Of a stretch of 57,075 nucleotides of DNA, positions 32,217 to 42,245 are shown in pieces. The notes under the pieces were generated by a model. That model searched no databases and was not told the DNA's origin. It saw only the letters and a list, made by a program, of their open reading frames with translations. Position 1 is the first letter of the stretch. Each line of letters opens with the position of its first letter. Origin of the DNA: Paludibacteraceae bacterium (lineage in GTDB: Bacteria; Bacteroidota; Bacteroidia; Bacteroidales; Paludibacteraceae); contig JAGCWA010000031.1 in assembly GCA_017962085.1 (NCBI GenBank), positions 1 through 57,075 of the forward strand, read 5' to 3'. The position numbers and the translations under genes are program-made.

Positions 32217-33350
32217 ATGAGCGAACTGAATGACATCATGAAACTCCTCAACGACGGGGAGGGAAAAGAGAGCAAATTGTCCATGAAGGAGATTGCCTCA
32301 ATGGTAAAAAAATACATTCTGGCATTATGGGGCAAAAAATGGCTTGTCGTGGCGGCAGGAATCATCGGTGGAATCATCGGACTCATCTACGCCTACAATA
32401 GGAAAACAACCTACACGGCAGAGTACACCTTCACCATCGGAGGATCATCTCCCACAAGCGGAGGAATCAGCGGATTGTCGTCATTGCTCAATCTGGGAAG
32501 CGGTTCCATGGACGCATTCTCCGGAGACAACGTTCTGGAGCTCATCAAGTCATACGCTTTGATCGAAAAGACTCTACTCTCTCCTGTGGAATACAAGGGA
32601 GACTCCATCACCTTCATCGAATATGCCCTGATATGCGACAGCGTAAGGGCCGATTGCCAGAAAAGAACTGGCAAAGGAAAGGATTCGGACATCGTCTCCG
32701 TCTGTGACGTGGAATTCCCTCTTTATCAAGAGAGGGAGACATTCTCCCGCGCGCAGGACAGTATCCTGAAGGTCATGGCAGGGAATTTCATGAAGAGCAA
32801 CATAGTCGCCATAAGGAAAGACAAGAAACTCTCACTAATGATCTACACCTTCAGCCACACCAACGAAGAATTCGCGAAAGAATTCTCCAGTGCGCACCTG
32901 AAGGAAGTGTCCCAATTCTACATCGACACCAAGACTTCCCTCGCGAGGAAAAACATAGAGACATTCCAGGAAAAGGCTGATTCCGTAAGGCGGAAGCTTG
33001 ACCAATGCTTCTCACGCCGCGCAAGCTTCGCGGACGCGAACAGGAATGCGAGCGGACAAATGGTTTCCGTGACGCAATGGAAGATCGAAACAGACATACA
33101 GATTCTCAGCAACACCTACACCGAAATGCTGAAGAACCTTGAAGTGCTGAAACTGGACTTGGCAAAGGAGACTCCTTTCATCCAAGTGATCGATAAACCA
33201 AGATATCCGCTCTCCAATGACAAGATGCGCAAGCTGAAGGGTATCATCGCAGGAGGATTCCTTGGCGGATTCCTATCTTGCATGGGTCTCATCGCCTTTT
33301 TCATCTTTTGTGAGATGAAGAATAAAATGAACGCCGAAGAAGAAGAGTGA
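32217..33350 (+). CDS. Chain-length determinant (Wzz-like) protein
   Basis: 377 residues in the polysaccharide co-polymerase layout. There is an N-terminal helix (WLVVAAGIIGGIIGLIYAY, ~45-63), a long periplasmic coiled region, and a C-terminal helix (GFLGGFLSCMGLIAFFIF) preceded by the Pro-rich motif DKPRYPLSNDK. No tyrosine kinase domain is attached. It pairs with the Wza-like gene just upstream to set chain length and drive export. A glycosyltransferase cluster is absent here, so the polymer is made from another locus. Confidence 0.85.
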   Translation: MSELNDIMKLLNDGEGKESKLSMKEIASMVKKYILALWGKKWLVVAAGIIGGIIGLIYAYNRKTTYTAEYTFTIGGSSPTSGGISGLSSLLNLGSGSMDAFSGDNVLELIKSYALIEKTLLSPVEYKGDSITFIEYALICDSVRADCQKRTGKGKDSDIVSVCDVEFPLYQERETFSRAQDSILKVMAGNFMKSNIVAIRKDKKLSLMIYTFSHTNEEFAKEFSSAHLKEVSQFYIDTKTSLARKNIETFQEKADSVRRKLDQCFSRRASFADANRNASGQMVSVTQWKIETDIQILSNTYTEMLKNLEVLKLDLAKETPFIQVIDKPRYPLSNDKMRKLKGIIAGGFLGGFLSCMGLIAFFIFCEMKNKMNAEEEE

Positions 33351-33373
33351 ATTTCTGATAACAGACGTATACC

Positions 33374-34579
33374 ATGGAAGGGAAAAACATCATAGTCGGA
33401 GTAACGGGCGGTATCGCCGCCTACAAAACCGCATCTTTGGTGAGGGAACTAAAGAAGCGAGGAGCTAACGTCAGAGTGGTCATGACCCCTTTGGCCAAGC
33501 AGTTCATCACGCCACTCACCATGGCCACACTCTCCCAAAACCCTATCATGGTGGATTTTTTCAACCCTGAAAACGGGGAATGGAACAGCCATGTCTCCCT
33601 CGGCATCTGGGCGGACGCCTACGTCATCGCCCCCGCCACCGCCAACTCCATCGGCAAGATGGCGAACGGCATAGCGGACAACCTGCTCCTCACCACCTAC
33701 CTATCCGCCAAGTGCCCGGTCTTCATCGCACCTGCCATGGACCTGGACATGTACGCCCACCCCGCCGTGCAGAAGAATATCGCACTGCTCAAAGAGCGCG
33801 GCAACTTCATCATCGACGCGGAGGAGGGGTTCCTCGCCAGCGGACTCTCAGGGAAGGGTAGAATGGCAGAGCCTGAAAGCATCGCGAAATACTTGGAAGA
33901 TTATTTCCGCAAAGGACAAGACCTCTCCGGCAAAAAGGTGATGATCACCGCCGGTCCGACATACGAAAAGATAGACCCAGTCCGTTTTATAGGCAACTAC
34001 TCTTCCGGAAAGATGGGTTACGCCTTGGCGGAGGAATGTGCGGCAAGAGGAGCGGAAGTGACCCTCGTCTCAGGTCCGGTTTCCCTATCGCCTAAGCACC
34101 CGAACATCCATCGCGTATCGGTGGAGTCCGCCCAAGAGATGTACGAAGCCGCCGTGAAAGCAGCGGAGAGCGCGGACATCGAGATCCTCTGCGCCGCCGT
34201 GGCGGATTACACCCCGGCGAACAAGGAAGACCATAAAATCAAACGGGAGAAGAGAGGCGCCATGCAACTGGACCTCGTCCCTACCCAAGACATCGCCGCC
34301 GCTTTGGGCAAGATGAAACGGAAGGGACAGATGATGATCGGTTTCGCCTTAGAGACGGACGACGAGGAGACGAACGCAGTGGGCAAATGTGAACGTAAAA
34401 ACTTGGACTTCATCGTGATGAACTCGCTGAACGACAAGAACGCCTGCTTCCAACACGACACGAACAAAATAACCATATTCGACAGAAACGGTGAGAAATT
34501 CGCCTACGACCTTAAACCGAAAAAGGAGGTCGCAAAGGATATCATTGACCACGCATTGTCGCTAATGAACAAAAAATGA
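33374..34579 (+). CDS. coaBC: Phosphopantothenoylcysteine decarboxylase / phosphopantothenate-cysteine ligase
   Basis: 401 residues, bifunctional coenzyme A enzyme (Dfp). The N-terminal flavin decarboxylase part has GVTGGIAAYKTASLVRELKK, APATANSIGKMANGIADNLL and PAMDLDMY. The catalytic His is in the SHVSLGIWAD segment. The C-terminal CTP-dependent ligase part has ITAGPTYEKIDPVRFIGNYS, SSGKMGYALAEECAARGA and DFIVMNSLND. It overlaps porD by 4 nt; the coaBC-porD-recN order is typical for the phylum. Confidence 0.95.
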   Translation: MEGKNIIVGVTGGIAAYKTASLVRELKKRGANVRVVMTPLAKQFITPLTMATLSQNPIMVDFFNPENGEWNSHVSLGIWADAYVIAPATANSIGKMANGIADNLLLTTYLSAKCPVFIAPAMDLDMYAHPAVQKNIALLKERGNFIIDAEEGFLASGLSGKGRMAEPESIAKYLEDYFRKGQDLSGKKVMITAGPTYEKIDPVRFIGNYSSGKMGYALAEECAARGAEVTLVSGPVSLSPKHPNIHRVSVESAQEMYEAAVKAAESADIEILCAAVADYTPANKEDHKIKREKRGAMQLDLVPTQDIAAALGKMKRKGQMMIGFALETDDEETNAVGKCERKNLDFIVMNSLNDKNACFQHDTNKITIFDRNGEKFAYDLKPKKEVAKDIIDHALSLMNKK

Positions 34580-35493
34580 TTATGAAGAAAATGATTATAA
34601 AAAGAGCCCTCTCCGTATTGCTCACACTATCGTGCGCCTTCGCCTGCCATGCGCAGGATGTCAAGGCCTACGTCAGAATCAATGCGGAGCAAATCGGAGG
34701 GACAAGCACCAACCGAGAGATTTACGACGAGATGTCCCAAGCCCTGACGGAGTTCATCAACTCCAGAAGATGGACGGACGCCACCTTCACAGAGGAGGAG
34801 CGCATCGAGTGCAACTTCGTCCTAATCCTCGATAAAACAGCAGGAGAGAATTACTCGGGCCAACTACAGGTGCAGGCAAGCCGCCCCGTCTACAACTCGG
34901 GCTACACGACGACCTTGTTCAACTTCCAGGACAATAACCTCACGTTCAACTATACCCAGTACCAAAAGCTGGAGTTCGACGAAAACGTCTACGAGAACAA
35001 CCTGCTCTCCACCGTCGCCTTTTACATGAACATCATATTGGGCCTCCACTTCGACTCCTTCAGCCGATACGGGGGTAGCCGCTACTTCGAGAAGGCCGAA
35101 CTGATCGTTTCCCTGGCCCAAAGCTCCGACGACGTGGGCTGGAAGGCATTCGACAGCGACAAAAACCGATATGCGCTCGTAAGCAACTACCAAGACGAGC
35201 GTCTGAAGAAACTGAGGGACATCATGTACGAGTACCACCGATTCGGCTTGGACGAGATGGTGAACAGCGTAGAGAAGGGTAGAACGAACATCTACAACAA
35301 CCTGCCTTACCTCAAGGAGATGAACAGGGCTGTTCCCTACTCCATCGCACTGCAACTCTTCGTGGAGGCTAAACTGAACGAACTGCTCGACATGTTCAAA
35401 CCGGCCACTTCCAAAGAGAAAAAAGAGCTGTATGATATCCTACAAAGCATATTGCCTACGCAAAGCAACAAATACCAAGAGTTGCTGAACTAA
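34576..35493 (+). CDS. porD: PorD-like type IX secretion protein (DUF4835)
   Basis: 305 residues. A signal peptide ends CAFACHA-QD (~27). The DUF4835 body starts AYVRINAEQIGGTSTNREIY and has FTEEERIECNFVLILDKT, YNSGYTTTLFNFQDNN and a C-terminal helical tail. Members are called PorD in T9SS literature, a component needed for secretion in Porphyromonas. Together with the T9SS sorting domain on the GH9 enzyme this supports a working T9SS. The ATG overlaps the coaBC stop; recN starts 12 bp later. Confidence 0.85.
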   Translation: MIMKKMIIKRALSVLLTLSCAFACHAQDVKAYVRINAEQIGGTSTNREIYDEMSQALTEFINSRRWTDATFTEEERIECNFVLILDKTAGENYSGQLQVQASRPVYNSGYTTTLFNFQDNNLTFNYTQYQKLEFDENVYENNLLSTVAFYMNIILGLHFDSFSRYGGSRYFEKAELIVSLAQSSDDVGWKAFDSDKNRYALVSNYQDERLKKLRDIMYEYHRFGLDEMVNSVEKGRTNIYNNLPYLKEMNRAVPYSIALQLFVEAKLNELLDMFKPATSKEKKELYDILQSILPTQSNKYQELLN

Positions 35494-35505
35494 TCCGCTC
35501 AAGCC

Positions 35506-37164
35506 ATGCTGAAGTCCCTGACCGTAGAGAATTACGCACTGATTGAGAAGACGGATGTGCAATGGAACCAAGGATTCTCCGTCATCACGGGCGAGACAGG
35601 TTCCGGAAAATCCATCCTATTAGGGGCGTTAGGATTGATACAAGGACAAAGAGCGGATACGAAAACGCTCAAGGACACGGAGAAGAAATGCGTGGTGGAG
35701 GCTGAATTCGACCTCTCCGCATACGCATTGCAACCCTTCTTCGAGGAGAATGACTTGGACTATGAGGAGACCTGCATCATCCGCAGGGAAATCGCCCCTA
35801 ACGGCAAGTCCCGCGCCTTCATCAACGACACACCGGTGGCCCTCTCCGCACTGAAGGAGATAACCTCCCACATCATCGACATACACTCCCAACACGAGAC
35901 GCTCCTGCTGAACGAGGACGCCTTCCAACTGCATGTACTGGACGCCTACGCCAACCTGAAAGAGGAGCTTTCGGCATACGGCACGGTCTACGGACAATAT
36001 GCGGCCAAGAAGAAGCGTCTGAAAGAGCTCCGAGCCTCCCTGGAGGAAAGGAACGCCAACAGAGATTACCTGGAGTTCCAACTGAAACAACTGCATGATG
36101 CCGGATTCTCCGCAAACGAGCAGGAGGAGCTGGAGGAAGAGATCAATGTCCTCTCGCACACCACAGAGATGAAGGAGGCTCTCTCCAAGGCCACATGGCT
36201 ACTCTCCGACAAAGAGGAGAACATCTGCTCCTCCCTGAAGGATGTGACCTCCGCCCTATCGTCCATCGCACAGTTCTCCGAGACCTACTCCGAGATGCAA
36301 AGACGCGCGGAGAGCTGCCTCATCGAACTGAAGGACCTCTCTCGGGAGATCGAGCAGAAATTAGCGGACGTGAACGTGGACCCGCAAAGGCTGGAGCAGG
36401 TCAGCCAACGCTTAGACCTCATCTACACACTCGAAAAGAAACACCATGCGGAGTCGTTGCAGGATCTGTTGGAGATACAAGCCTCCTTCGAACAACAGTT
36501 GGAGGAGATGGACAACTCGGAGGAGACGACAACGCTCTTGGAGCGGGAAATCGCCCAACTGGAGGCGCAACTGGAAGAACGGTCAAGAGCCATCTCCCTA
36601 AAACGCCAGGAAAGCAAACCCGCCTTGGAGAAGTCCGTCGAAGAGATACTTCAGAACTTAGGCATTCCTAACGCCAAGCTGGAAGTAAGGGTAGAACCAT
36701 TGGCACAACTAGAGGCGAACGGAAAGGATTCGGTCCGTTTCTTCTTCGCGGCCAACAAGAACGCCCCATTGCAACCCATCGCCCACGTCGCTTCAGGCGG
36801 TGAATTGTCACGTATCATGCTCGCCCTCAAGTCTATCCTCTGCCAAACAGAGGAGTTACCGACGGTCATCTTGGACGAGATAGACACGGGCGTTTCAGGC
36901 GAAGTGGCGGACAAAATGGGTGCCCTGATGCACTCCATGGGCGAGAAGATGCAGGTCATCAGCATCACCCACCTTCCACAAATCGCCTCCAAAGGAGCCA
37001 CCCATTACAAGGTCTACAAGGAGGACGACGAGACGACCACCCACTCGCGCATCAAGCGCCTGAGCGAAGCCGAGAGGGTCACGGAGATCGCCCAGATGCT
37101 CAGCGGATCCGCCCTGTCGGACGCCGCCATCCAGAACGCCAAGGAACTTCTAAAACAATCGTGA
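35506..37164 (+). CDS. recN: DNA repair protein RecN
   Basis: 552 residues, SMC-like ATPase of double-strand break repair. The Walker A is [20 protein letters not shown]. Long Glu/Lys-rich coiled coils (~150-380) fold back. The C-terminal head has the signature [18 protein letters not shown] and Walker [20 protein letters not shown], then [11 protein letters not shown]. Length and motifs match the family. It sits between porD and rnhB on one transcript. Confidence 0.95.
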   Translation: MLKSLTVENYALIEKTDVQWNQGFSVITGETGSGKSILLGALGLIQGQRADTKTLKDTEKKCVVEAEFDLSAYALQPFFEENDLDYEETCIIRREIAPNGKSRAFINDTPVALSALKEITSHIIDIHSQHETLLLNEDAFQLHVLDAYANLKEELSAYGTVYGQYAAKKKRLKELRASLEERNANRDYLEFQLKQLHDAGFSANEQEELEEEINVLSHTTEMKEALSKATWLLSDKEENICSSLKDVTSALSSIAQFSETYSEMQRRAESCLIELKDLSREIEQKLADVNVDPQRLEQVSQRLDLIYTLEKKHHAESLQDLLEIQASFEQQLEEMDNSEETTTLLEREIAQLEAQLEERSRAISLKRQESKPALEKSVEEILQNLGIPNAKLEVRVEPLAQLEANGKDSVRFFFAANKNAPLQPIAHVASGGELSRIMLALKSILCQTEELPTVILDEIDTGVSGEVADKMGALMHSMGEKMQVISITHLPQIASKGATHYKVYKEDDETTTHSRIKRLSEAERVTEIAQMLSGSALSDAAIQNAKELLKQS

Positions 37165-37165
37165 T

Positions 37166-37771
37166 ATGCTACTGCCCTATCTGAAAGAGAACGTCATGGA
37201 AGCCGGGTGCGACGAGGCAGGAAGAGGATGCTTGGCGGGCCCTGTATTCGCCGCGGCGGTCATCCTACCGCCTGATTTCCAGAACGCCCTACTGAACGAC
37301 TCCAAACAACTCACTGAGAAACAACGCTACGCCCTGCGCCCCATCATCGAGGAGCAAGCGGTGGCATGGGCGGTAGGCATCGTATCCGCTAAGGAGATTG
37401 ATAAGATAAACATTCTGAACGCCTCCTTCCTCGCCATGCACAGAGCGATCGACCAACTGAAGGTCAGGCCGGAGCACCTCATCATAGACGGTAACCGTTT
37501 CAGGCCCTACGAGGGCATCAAGCACCAATGCGTGGTGAAAGGGGATGGCAAGTACATGTCCATCGCGGCCGCCTCGATCCTCGCCAAAACCTACCGTGAC
37601 GACTACATGAACAAAATAGCGGCAGACTACCCGGCCTACCAATGGACAAAAAACAAGGGGTACCCCACCAAGGCGCATAGAGAGGCCATCGAGCAGTTCG
37701 GTCCGACCGAGCACCATCGCATGAGCTTCACCCTCATCGACCCACAATTAAAACTGGAATTCAAGGATTAA
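37166..37771 (+). CDS. rnhB: Ribonuclease HII
   Basis: 201 residues; removes single ribonucleotides and RNA in DNA-RNA hybrids. The acidic active site is present: [19 protein letters not shown] (Asp-Glu), IIDGNR (Asp) and the C-terminal [18 protein letters not shown] block. [11 protein letters not shown] is a family signature. It starts 1 bp after the recN stop and is the last gene before a terminator. Confidence 0.95.
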   Translation: MLLPYLKENVMEAGCDEAGRGCLAGPVFAAAVILPPDFQNALLNDSKQLTEKQRYALRPIIEEQAVAWAVGIVSAKEIDKINILNASFLAMHRAIDQLKVRPEHLIIDGNRFRPYEGIKHQCVVKGDGKYMSIAAASILAKTYRDDYMNKIAADYPAYQWTKNKGYPTKAHREAIEQFGPTEHHRMSFTLIDPQLKLEFKD

Positions 37772-37776
37772 AAATA

Positions 37777-37806
37777 AAAAAGCGGCCCAAACCTGAGCCG
37801 CTTTTT
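37777..37806. terminator. Bidirectional terminator after rnhB
   Basis: A 10-bp stem AAAAAGCGGC / GCCGCTTTTT (37777-37786 with 37797-37806) has T-runs in both orientations. It serves rnhB (plus) and the lipoprotein gene ending at 37826 (minus). Confidence 0.88.
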
Positions 37807-37825
37807 CTATTATCCGAGGAATCTC

Positions 37826-38323
37826 TTATTTTGTGCCTGCGTAGCTCAAATCAAGATCAACCATACCAGACTTCACGTTGATGGTGAAATTCAACTTGCC
37901 ACCCTTAGAGAAGGTTCCTTGTTTCACATTAACGTCAGCCTCAACAGCGCCATCCTGCAATACAACATGCAAGTTGTCAGCCGAGAATGACCAAGTGTCA
38001 GTAGCTGCGTCATAGGTGCATGGCAAAGCCTTGAAGTCCAAGTCCTTAACCTCAATACCCATGATGTTGATTGGCTCCAAAGTCATATCAATTGCATTTT
38101 CCGCACCACTGTTAGCAGAAACCACAACACCCAAATTGTCAGCAGCCACAGAACCCGTAAGAGGCATTACCAATGGACCATGGTAAGTTCCAGCAACCTC
38201 AGAGAATGCAAGAGTCTCTGACTTCTGTTCGTTGTTCTGTGCATCATCGTCATCATCACCACATGCTGGCAACATAACCATAGAGAATCCTGCCAACAAA
38301 AGCATTAACAATTTACTTTTCAT
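37826..38323 (-). CDS. Lipoprotein with calycin-like beta-barrel domain
   Basis: 165 residues. The lipoprotein signal ends MVMLPAC-GDDDDD (Cys 21). The rest is beta-rich: AFSEVAGTYHGPLVMPL, NAIDMTLEPINIMG, DTWSFSADNLHVVL, LNFTINVKSGMVDLDLSY, consistent with the calycin-like lipoproteins common in Bacteroidales. Probably an outer-membrane or surface lipoprotein of unknown ligand. It runs on the minus strand and ends at the shared terminator. Confidence 0.75.
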   Translation of the reverse strand: MKSKLLMLLLAGFSMVMLPACGDDDDDAQNNEQKSETLAFSEVAGTYHGPLVMPLTGSVAADNLGVVVSANSGAENAIDMTLEPINIMGIEVKDLDFKALPCTYDAATDTWSFSADNLHVVLQDGAVEADVNVKQGTFSKGGKLNFTINVKSGMVDLDLSYAGTK

Positions 38324-38360
38324 AACAATACTATAATTAAGTTAAACATAAAAATTAGAC

Positions 38361-38906
38361 TCATTTGAACTCCATCGCAGCAGCCAACTCATCTGCGAAG
38401 GATTGACCCTTCACCTTAGCGACCAATGCGAAGCCGAAACGCATAGCGGTACCCGCACCACGGCTGGTGACGAATTGGTTAGAGACCACAACCGGCTCCT
38501 TCTTCACCTCCGCACCCGTCAGGTACTCCTCGAAGCCTGGGTAGCACGTGGCCTTCTCGCCCTTCAGCAAGCCCAAGCATCCGTAAACGGACGGAGCGGC
38601 ACAGATAGCGCCCAAGATCACATTCTTACCTGCAGCGGAGACGAGCAGTTGACACAAGCCCTCGTGAGCGGCCAGATTCTTGGTGCCAGGCATTCCGCCA
38701 GGAAGAACCAACATGCCCGCCTCGGAGAAATCACACTCCTCGAACAGAGCGTCAGCCTCAACCACAACGCCATGCGAGCTTCTTACCAGCTTTTTACCCA
38801 TGATAGAGACAGTCACCACATTGAAACCAGCCCTACGCATGACATCAATCGGAGCGATAGCCTCAGTCTCCTCGAAACCATCCGCCAAAAACACAAATGC
38901 ATTCAT
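38361..38906 (-). CDS. DJ-1/PfpI family protein (YajL-like)
   Basis: 181 residues. ADGFEETEAIAPIDVMRRAG at the N-terminus holds the conserved Glu, and AICAAPSVYG the reactive nucleophile-elbow Cys (~101). VLPGGMPGT and SRGAGTAMRFG complete the DJ-1 signature. Family members act in oxidative stress, or as deglycases or chaperones; the activity is debated. It lies 5 bp downstream of tonB, a separate function carried on the same transcript. Confidence 0.9.
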   Translation of the reverse strand: MNAFVFLADGFEETEAIAPIDVMRRAGFNVVTVSIMGKKLVRSSHGVVVEADALFEECDFSEAGMLVLPGGMPGTKNLAAHEGLCQLLVSAAGKNVILGAICAAPSVYGCLGLLKGEKATCYPGFEEYLTGAEVKKEPVVVSNQFVTSRGAGTAMRFGFALVAKVKGQSFADELAAAMEFK

Positions 38907-38911
38907 ATATC

Positions 38912-39784
38912 CTAATTCAAAATAAATTTATACGTAATCGTACCGAACTGGTCGTTATCACTGCCATCCGTACGAGGGGAGAACTTCGTCTTCTTAGCGG
39001 CCGCCTGAGCCTCCCGCAACAAAGCGGGGTCGGAAGTGTTCGTACCCTTACCAATGCTCGTGTTCACCACATTACCGTTCTTATCCACCTTGATGCTGAC
39101 GACCACCGTGCCCTCCTCCTGAGAAGCATAATTCGGGCGTACAAGCGAACCCTTGATCGAGCGTCCACCCAAGCTCCAAGAGAGGTTGCTACCTGAGTTA
39201 GCCGCCCCGTTGGTGGAAGTGGAACCGTCACGGCCGAACGGATTACCCTTCGTGCCACTGCCGGAACCATCGCCCATGCCATTCGAGTTAGCGTCCGTAC
39301 CGTTACCGCCGGCGCCGAAGCCCTTCAAGCCCTTTGTTTTCTGAGCGATAGCGTTCTTGATGCTATCCTGTTTGCGTTTCTCCTCCGCCAGCTTACGGGC
39401 CTCCTCCTGTCTGCGCTTCTCCTCAGCGACGCGTTTCTCACGCTCCTCACGCTCCTTGCGCAGCTGCTCCTCCGTCTTCTTCGGATTCTTGTCAGGCATT
39501 TCCAGAGACTCCTCGATGTTCTGGGTCTGGTACGACTCATTGGAGGGCGTAGGCGTCTGAGGCGCAGGAACAGGTTGAGCGGCCTCGGCAGGAGCAGGTG
39601 CGGCATCCGCCACATCGGCACCCGAAGTCAGGGACTCGATACCCAAAGCCACCTCCAAGCCCTCCTCCGTGTCAGGGATTCTATGCTCAAGGTAAATATT
39701 GAACATCAGCAATATCAACAACAGATGCAACACGATGGTCACAACCATTGCAATAGCCTTCTGTTTTTGATTATTATCCTCCAT
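38912..39784 (-). CDS. tonB: TonB energy-transducing protein
   Basis: 290 residues from ATG 39784 (a TTG at 39790 is less likely). The N-terminal membrane anchor is ~10-30 (IAMVVTIVLHLLLILLMFNI). A Pro/Ala region and a long Lys/Glu/Arg helix follow (KKTEEQLRKEREEREKRVAE). A Gly/Asn-rich linker leads to the C-terminal domain (LVRPNYASQEEGTVVVSIKVD ... GTITYKFILN). It couples ExbB-ExbD proton motion to outer-membrane TonB-dependent receptors. The long helix replaces the usual Pro-rich spacer. Confidence 0.88.
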   Translation of the reverse strand: MEDNNQKQKAIAMVVTIVLHLLLILLMFNIYLEHRIPDTEEGLEVALGIESLTSGADVADAAPAPAEAAQPVPAPQTPTPSNESYQTQNIEESLEMPDKNPKKTEEQLRKEREEREKRVAEEKRRQEEARKLAEEKRKQDSIKNAIAQKTKGLKGFGAGGNGTDANSNGMGDGSGSGTKGNPFGRDGSTSTNGAANSGSNLSWSLGGRSIKGSLVRPNYASQEEGTVVVSIKVDKNGNVVNTSIGKGTNTSDPALLREAQAAAKKTKFSPRTDGSDNDQFGTITYKFILN

Positions 39785-39790
39785 TTGCAA

Positions 39791-40201
39791 TTATTTCTGA
39801 GGTCTCGTAGCGATAACCAGTTTAAACTTATTCGTGTTGGCGATGTTCAGCACCTTCACGACTTCGCCGTACGGGATGGTCTCGTCGGCATAGAGCGCCA
39901 CATACATGTCAGGCTCGTCGAGCACCTGCTGTTGCAGGAATGGCTCGATCTCCTCGAAAGAGACTGGACGCTCCTTCTCGTTGCCGGATGCGACGTAGTA
40001 ATTAAGTTCCTTATCGATCGTCACGCGGGTGATCGGCTTAGCGGAAGTCTGCTGCTTGCTCTGCGGCAACATCAGCTTGATGGCGTTCGGATGCACCACC
40101 GTAGAGGTCAGCATGAAGAATATCAACAGCAAGAAGACGATATCCGTCATGGAAGACATGTTGAAACCCGCCTCGGCCTTACTTCTTCTTTTAAGTGCCA
40201 T
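39791..40201 (-). CDS. exbD: ExbD biopolymer transport protein
   Basis: 136 residues. The single membrane helix (MSSMTDIVFLLLIFFMLTST, ~16-35) carries the proton-binding Asp. The periplasmic domain ends VLNIANTNKFKLVIATRPQK. It lies between exbB (21 bp upstream) and tonB (start 6 bp after the exbD stop) and forms the ExbBD motor. Confidence 0.92.
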   Translation of the reverse strand: MALKRRSKAEAGFNMSSMTDIVFLLLIFFMLTSTVVHPNAIKLMLPQSKQQTSAKPITRVTIDKELNYYVASGNEKERPVSFEEIEPFLQQQVLDEPDMYVALYADETIPYGEVVKVLNIANTNKFKLVIATRPQK

Positions 40202-40222
40202 AACTAATTACAATTAAGTCAA

Positions 40223-40906
40223 TTAAGCTGGTTCGTTCAGGATATCCATGAATTCCATGGAACGGGCTTCCATGTTGCTCACCACCTTATCCACCAAGGA
40301 GATCAGGTAGTTGTAAGCGAAGTAGGCGATGACACCGACGATCAATCCGCCGACCGTCGTCACCATAGCCGTGTAGATACCGCCTGCGAGCAAGCTGACA
40401 TCCACGTTGTTACCTGCGTTGGCCATGTTGAAGAATGCCTGGATCATACCGACCACCGTACCGAGGAAACCGATCATTGGGCCTCCACCAGCGGTAGTAG
40501 CCAAAAGGGAGAGTCCCTTCTCCAGCTTAGCCACCTCCAGGTTGCCCACGTTCTCGATAGCCACCATGACGTCGTTCATCGGACGACCGAGTCTCATGAT
40601 ACCCTTCTCGATCATGCGCGCGTAAGGCGTGTCATTGTTTCTGCAAAGGTTAAGCGCGGCGTCGATCTTGCCCTCGTTGATGTAATCCTTGATCTTATCC
40701 ATGAAGGTAGGGTCCTTCACGGAAGCCTTGCGAATCACGAGCAGACGCTCGATGAAAATGTAGACAGCCAACATGCACAAGAGCAACAGCGGAATCATGA
40801 TCCATCCGCCCGCCTTGGCCAATTCGAATATACTCAGACTTGCGACTTCCGGCTCAGCAGCCGCCTCGGCCGTTTGCACCGCTTGTAACAACACACCTAA
40901 AACCAT
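40223..40906 (-). CDS. exbB: ExbB/MotA/TolQ proton channel protein
   Basis: 227 residues from ATG 40906; a GTG at 40945 adds residues without homology. Three helices: GWIMIPLLLLCMLAVYIFIE, GPMIGFLGTVVGMIQAFFNM and TAMVTTVGGLIVGVIAYFAY. The central GGGPMIGFLGTVVGMI is the ExbB/TolQ signature. It begins the exbB-exbD-tonB set and follows ribBA by about 43 bp. Confidence 0.92.
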   Translation of the reverse strand: MVLGVLLQAVQTAEAAAEPEVASLSIFELAKAGGWIMIPLLLLCMLAVYIFIERLLVIRKASVKDPTFMDKIKDYINEGKIDAALNLCRNNDTPYARMIEKGIMRLGRPMNDVMVAIENVGNLEVAKLEKGLSLLATTAGGGPMIGFLGTVVGMIQAFFNMANAGNNVDVSLLAGGIYTAMVTTVGGLIVGVIAYFAYNYLISLVDKVVSNMEARSMEFMDILNEPA

Positions 40907-40949
40907 TTTATTTATTTTTACGTTAAACGTTAATATTAAATTCACTCAA

Positions 40950-42158
40950 TCACAGATGCAGGTCGTGCCCCATCCGTTCCTTCTTCGTCTTGATATAGAA
41001 CTCGTTGTACTTGTTCGGTTTGATCTCGATCGGCACGTTCTCCACAATCTCCAGACCGAAACTTTCAAGACCGATACGCTTCACCGGGTTGTTGGTCATC
41101 AGGCGCATCTTCGAGACACCCAATTCACGGAGTATCTGCGCACCCACGCCATAGTCACGCTCGTCGGGTTGGAAACCGAGGTGGACATTGGCATCCACCG
41201 TATCGTACCCCTCCTCCTGGAGCTTATACGCACGGATCTTATTCATCAGACCGATACCACGGCCCTCCTGGTTCATGTAGATGAGGACGCCCTTGCCCTC
41301 CGCTTCGATTCGTTGCATCGCCACCTTCAGCTGTTCGCCGCACTCGCAACGCAGAGAACCGAATATATCGCCCGTAGCGCAGGAGGAGTGAACCCTCACG
41401 AGGATAGGCTCGCCATGTTTCCAAGTACCCTTGACCAGCGCCACATGCTCCAATCCATTGGATTTCTGGCGGAAAGGCGTCAACATGAAATCACCGTATT
41501 GAGTCGGCAGATGCACCGTCTCCCCCTTCTCGACCAAGGATTCGGACTTGATACGATAAGCGATCAGGTCACGGATGGATATAATCTTCATACCATACTG
41601 TTTGGCACGTTCCATCAGTTGCGGAAGACGTGCCATGGTACCATCCTCATTCATGATCTCGATGAGCGCGGCGCAAGGATGAAGTCCCGCAAGGCGAGCC
41701 AAATCGACAGCCGCCTCCGTATGTCCCGCACGACGCAAGACACCCTTGTCCTGCGCATATAACGGATTCACATGGCCTGGGCGACCGAAGGTGTCAGGCG
41801 TTGACTTAGGGTCCGCCAACGCACGGATCGTAGCGGCGCGGTCGGCAGCCGAAACACCCGTAGTACAACCCTCCAGCTTATCCACCGTAATGGTGAAGGG
41901 AGTACCCAGCACAGAAGTATTGTTAAAGACCTGCTTGTCCAATTTCAGCTCGGCGCAGCGCGTCAACGTGATAGGGGCGCAAAGAACGCCACGACCCTCT
42001 TTCAGCATGAAATTAATCTTCTCCGGCGTGATCAGTTCGGCCGCGGTGATAAAGTCCCCCTCATTCTCTCTATCCTCATCATCCACCACAATCAGGAACT
42101 TACCCTCCTTGAAATCCTCTATAGCCTCTTCTATATCATTCAACTTATATGTTTCCAT
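40950..42158 (-). CDS. ribBA: Bifunctional riboflavin enzyme RibBA
   Basis: 402 residues. The N-terminal DHBP synthase part has [14 protein letters not shown] and [16 protein letters not shown]. The C-terminal GTP cyclohydrolase II part has the zinc site [18 protein letters not shown] and [11 protein letters not shown]. It provides both precursors of riboflavin. The start at 42158 ([13 protein letters not shown]) fits the family; the frame extends to 42236 without similarity. A TATATTTG box at 42161-42168 is only 2 bp before the ATG, too close to give this start. No FMN riboswitch is seen. Confidence 0.94.
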   Translation of the reverse strand: METYKLNDIEEAIEDFKEGKFLIVVDDEDRENEGDFITAAELITPEKINFMLKEGRGVLCAPITLTRCAELKLDKQVFNNTSVLGTPFTITVDKLEGCTTGVSAADRAATIRALADPKSTPDTFGRPGHVNPLYAQDKGVLRRAGHTEAAVDLARLAGLHPCAALIEIMNEDGTMARLPQLMERAKQYGMKIISIRDLIAYRIKSESLVEKGETVHLPTQYGDFMLTPFRQKSNGLEHVALVKGTWKHGEPILVRVHSSCATGDIFGSLRCECGEQLKVAMQRIEAEGKGVLIYMNQEGRGIGLMNKIRAYKLQEEGYDTVDANVHLGFQPDERDYGVGAQILRELGVSKMRLMTNNPVKRIGLESFGLEIVENVPIEIKPNKYNEFYIKTKKERMGHDLHL

Positions 42159-42245
42159 TTCAAATATATATAATCTTACCCATTCACATTCAAATATTTG
42201 CAAAAAACAACCAACAGCCTTCGCCGTCCGCGTCACGATGAGGGA

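Noticed and set aside
42161-42168. TATATTTG as ribBA promoter
   Set aside because: It ends only 2 bp before the start codon, so transcription would begin inside the coding region; the gene is probably read from upstream, and no FMN riboswitch is visible.
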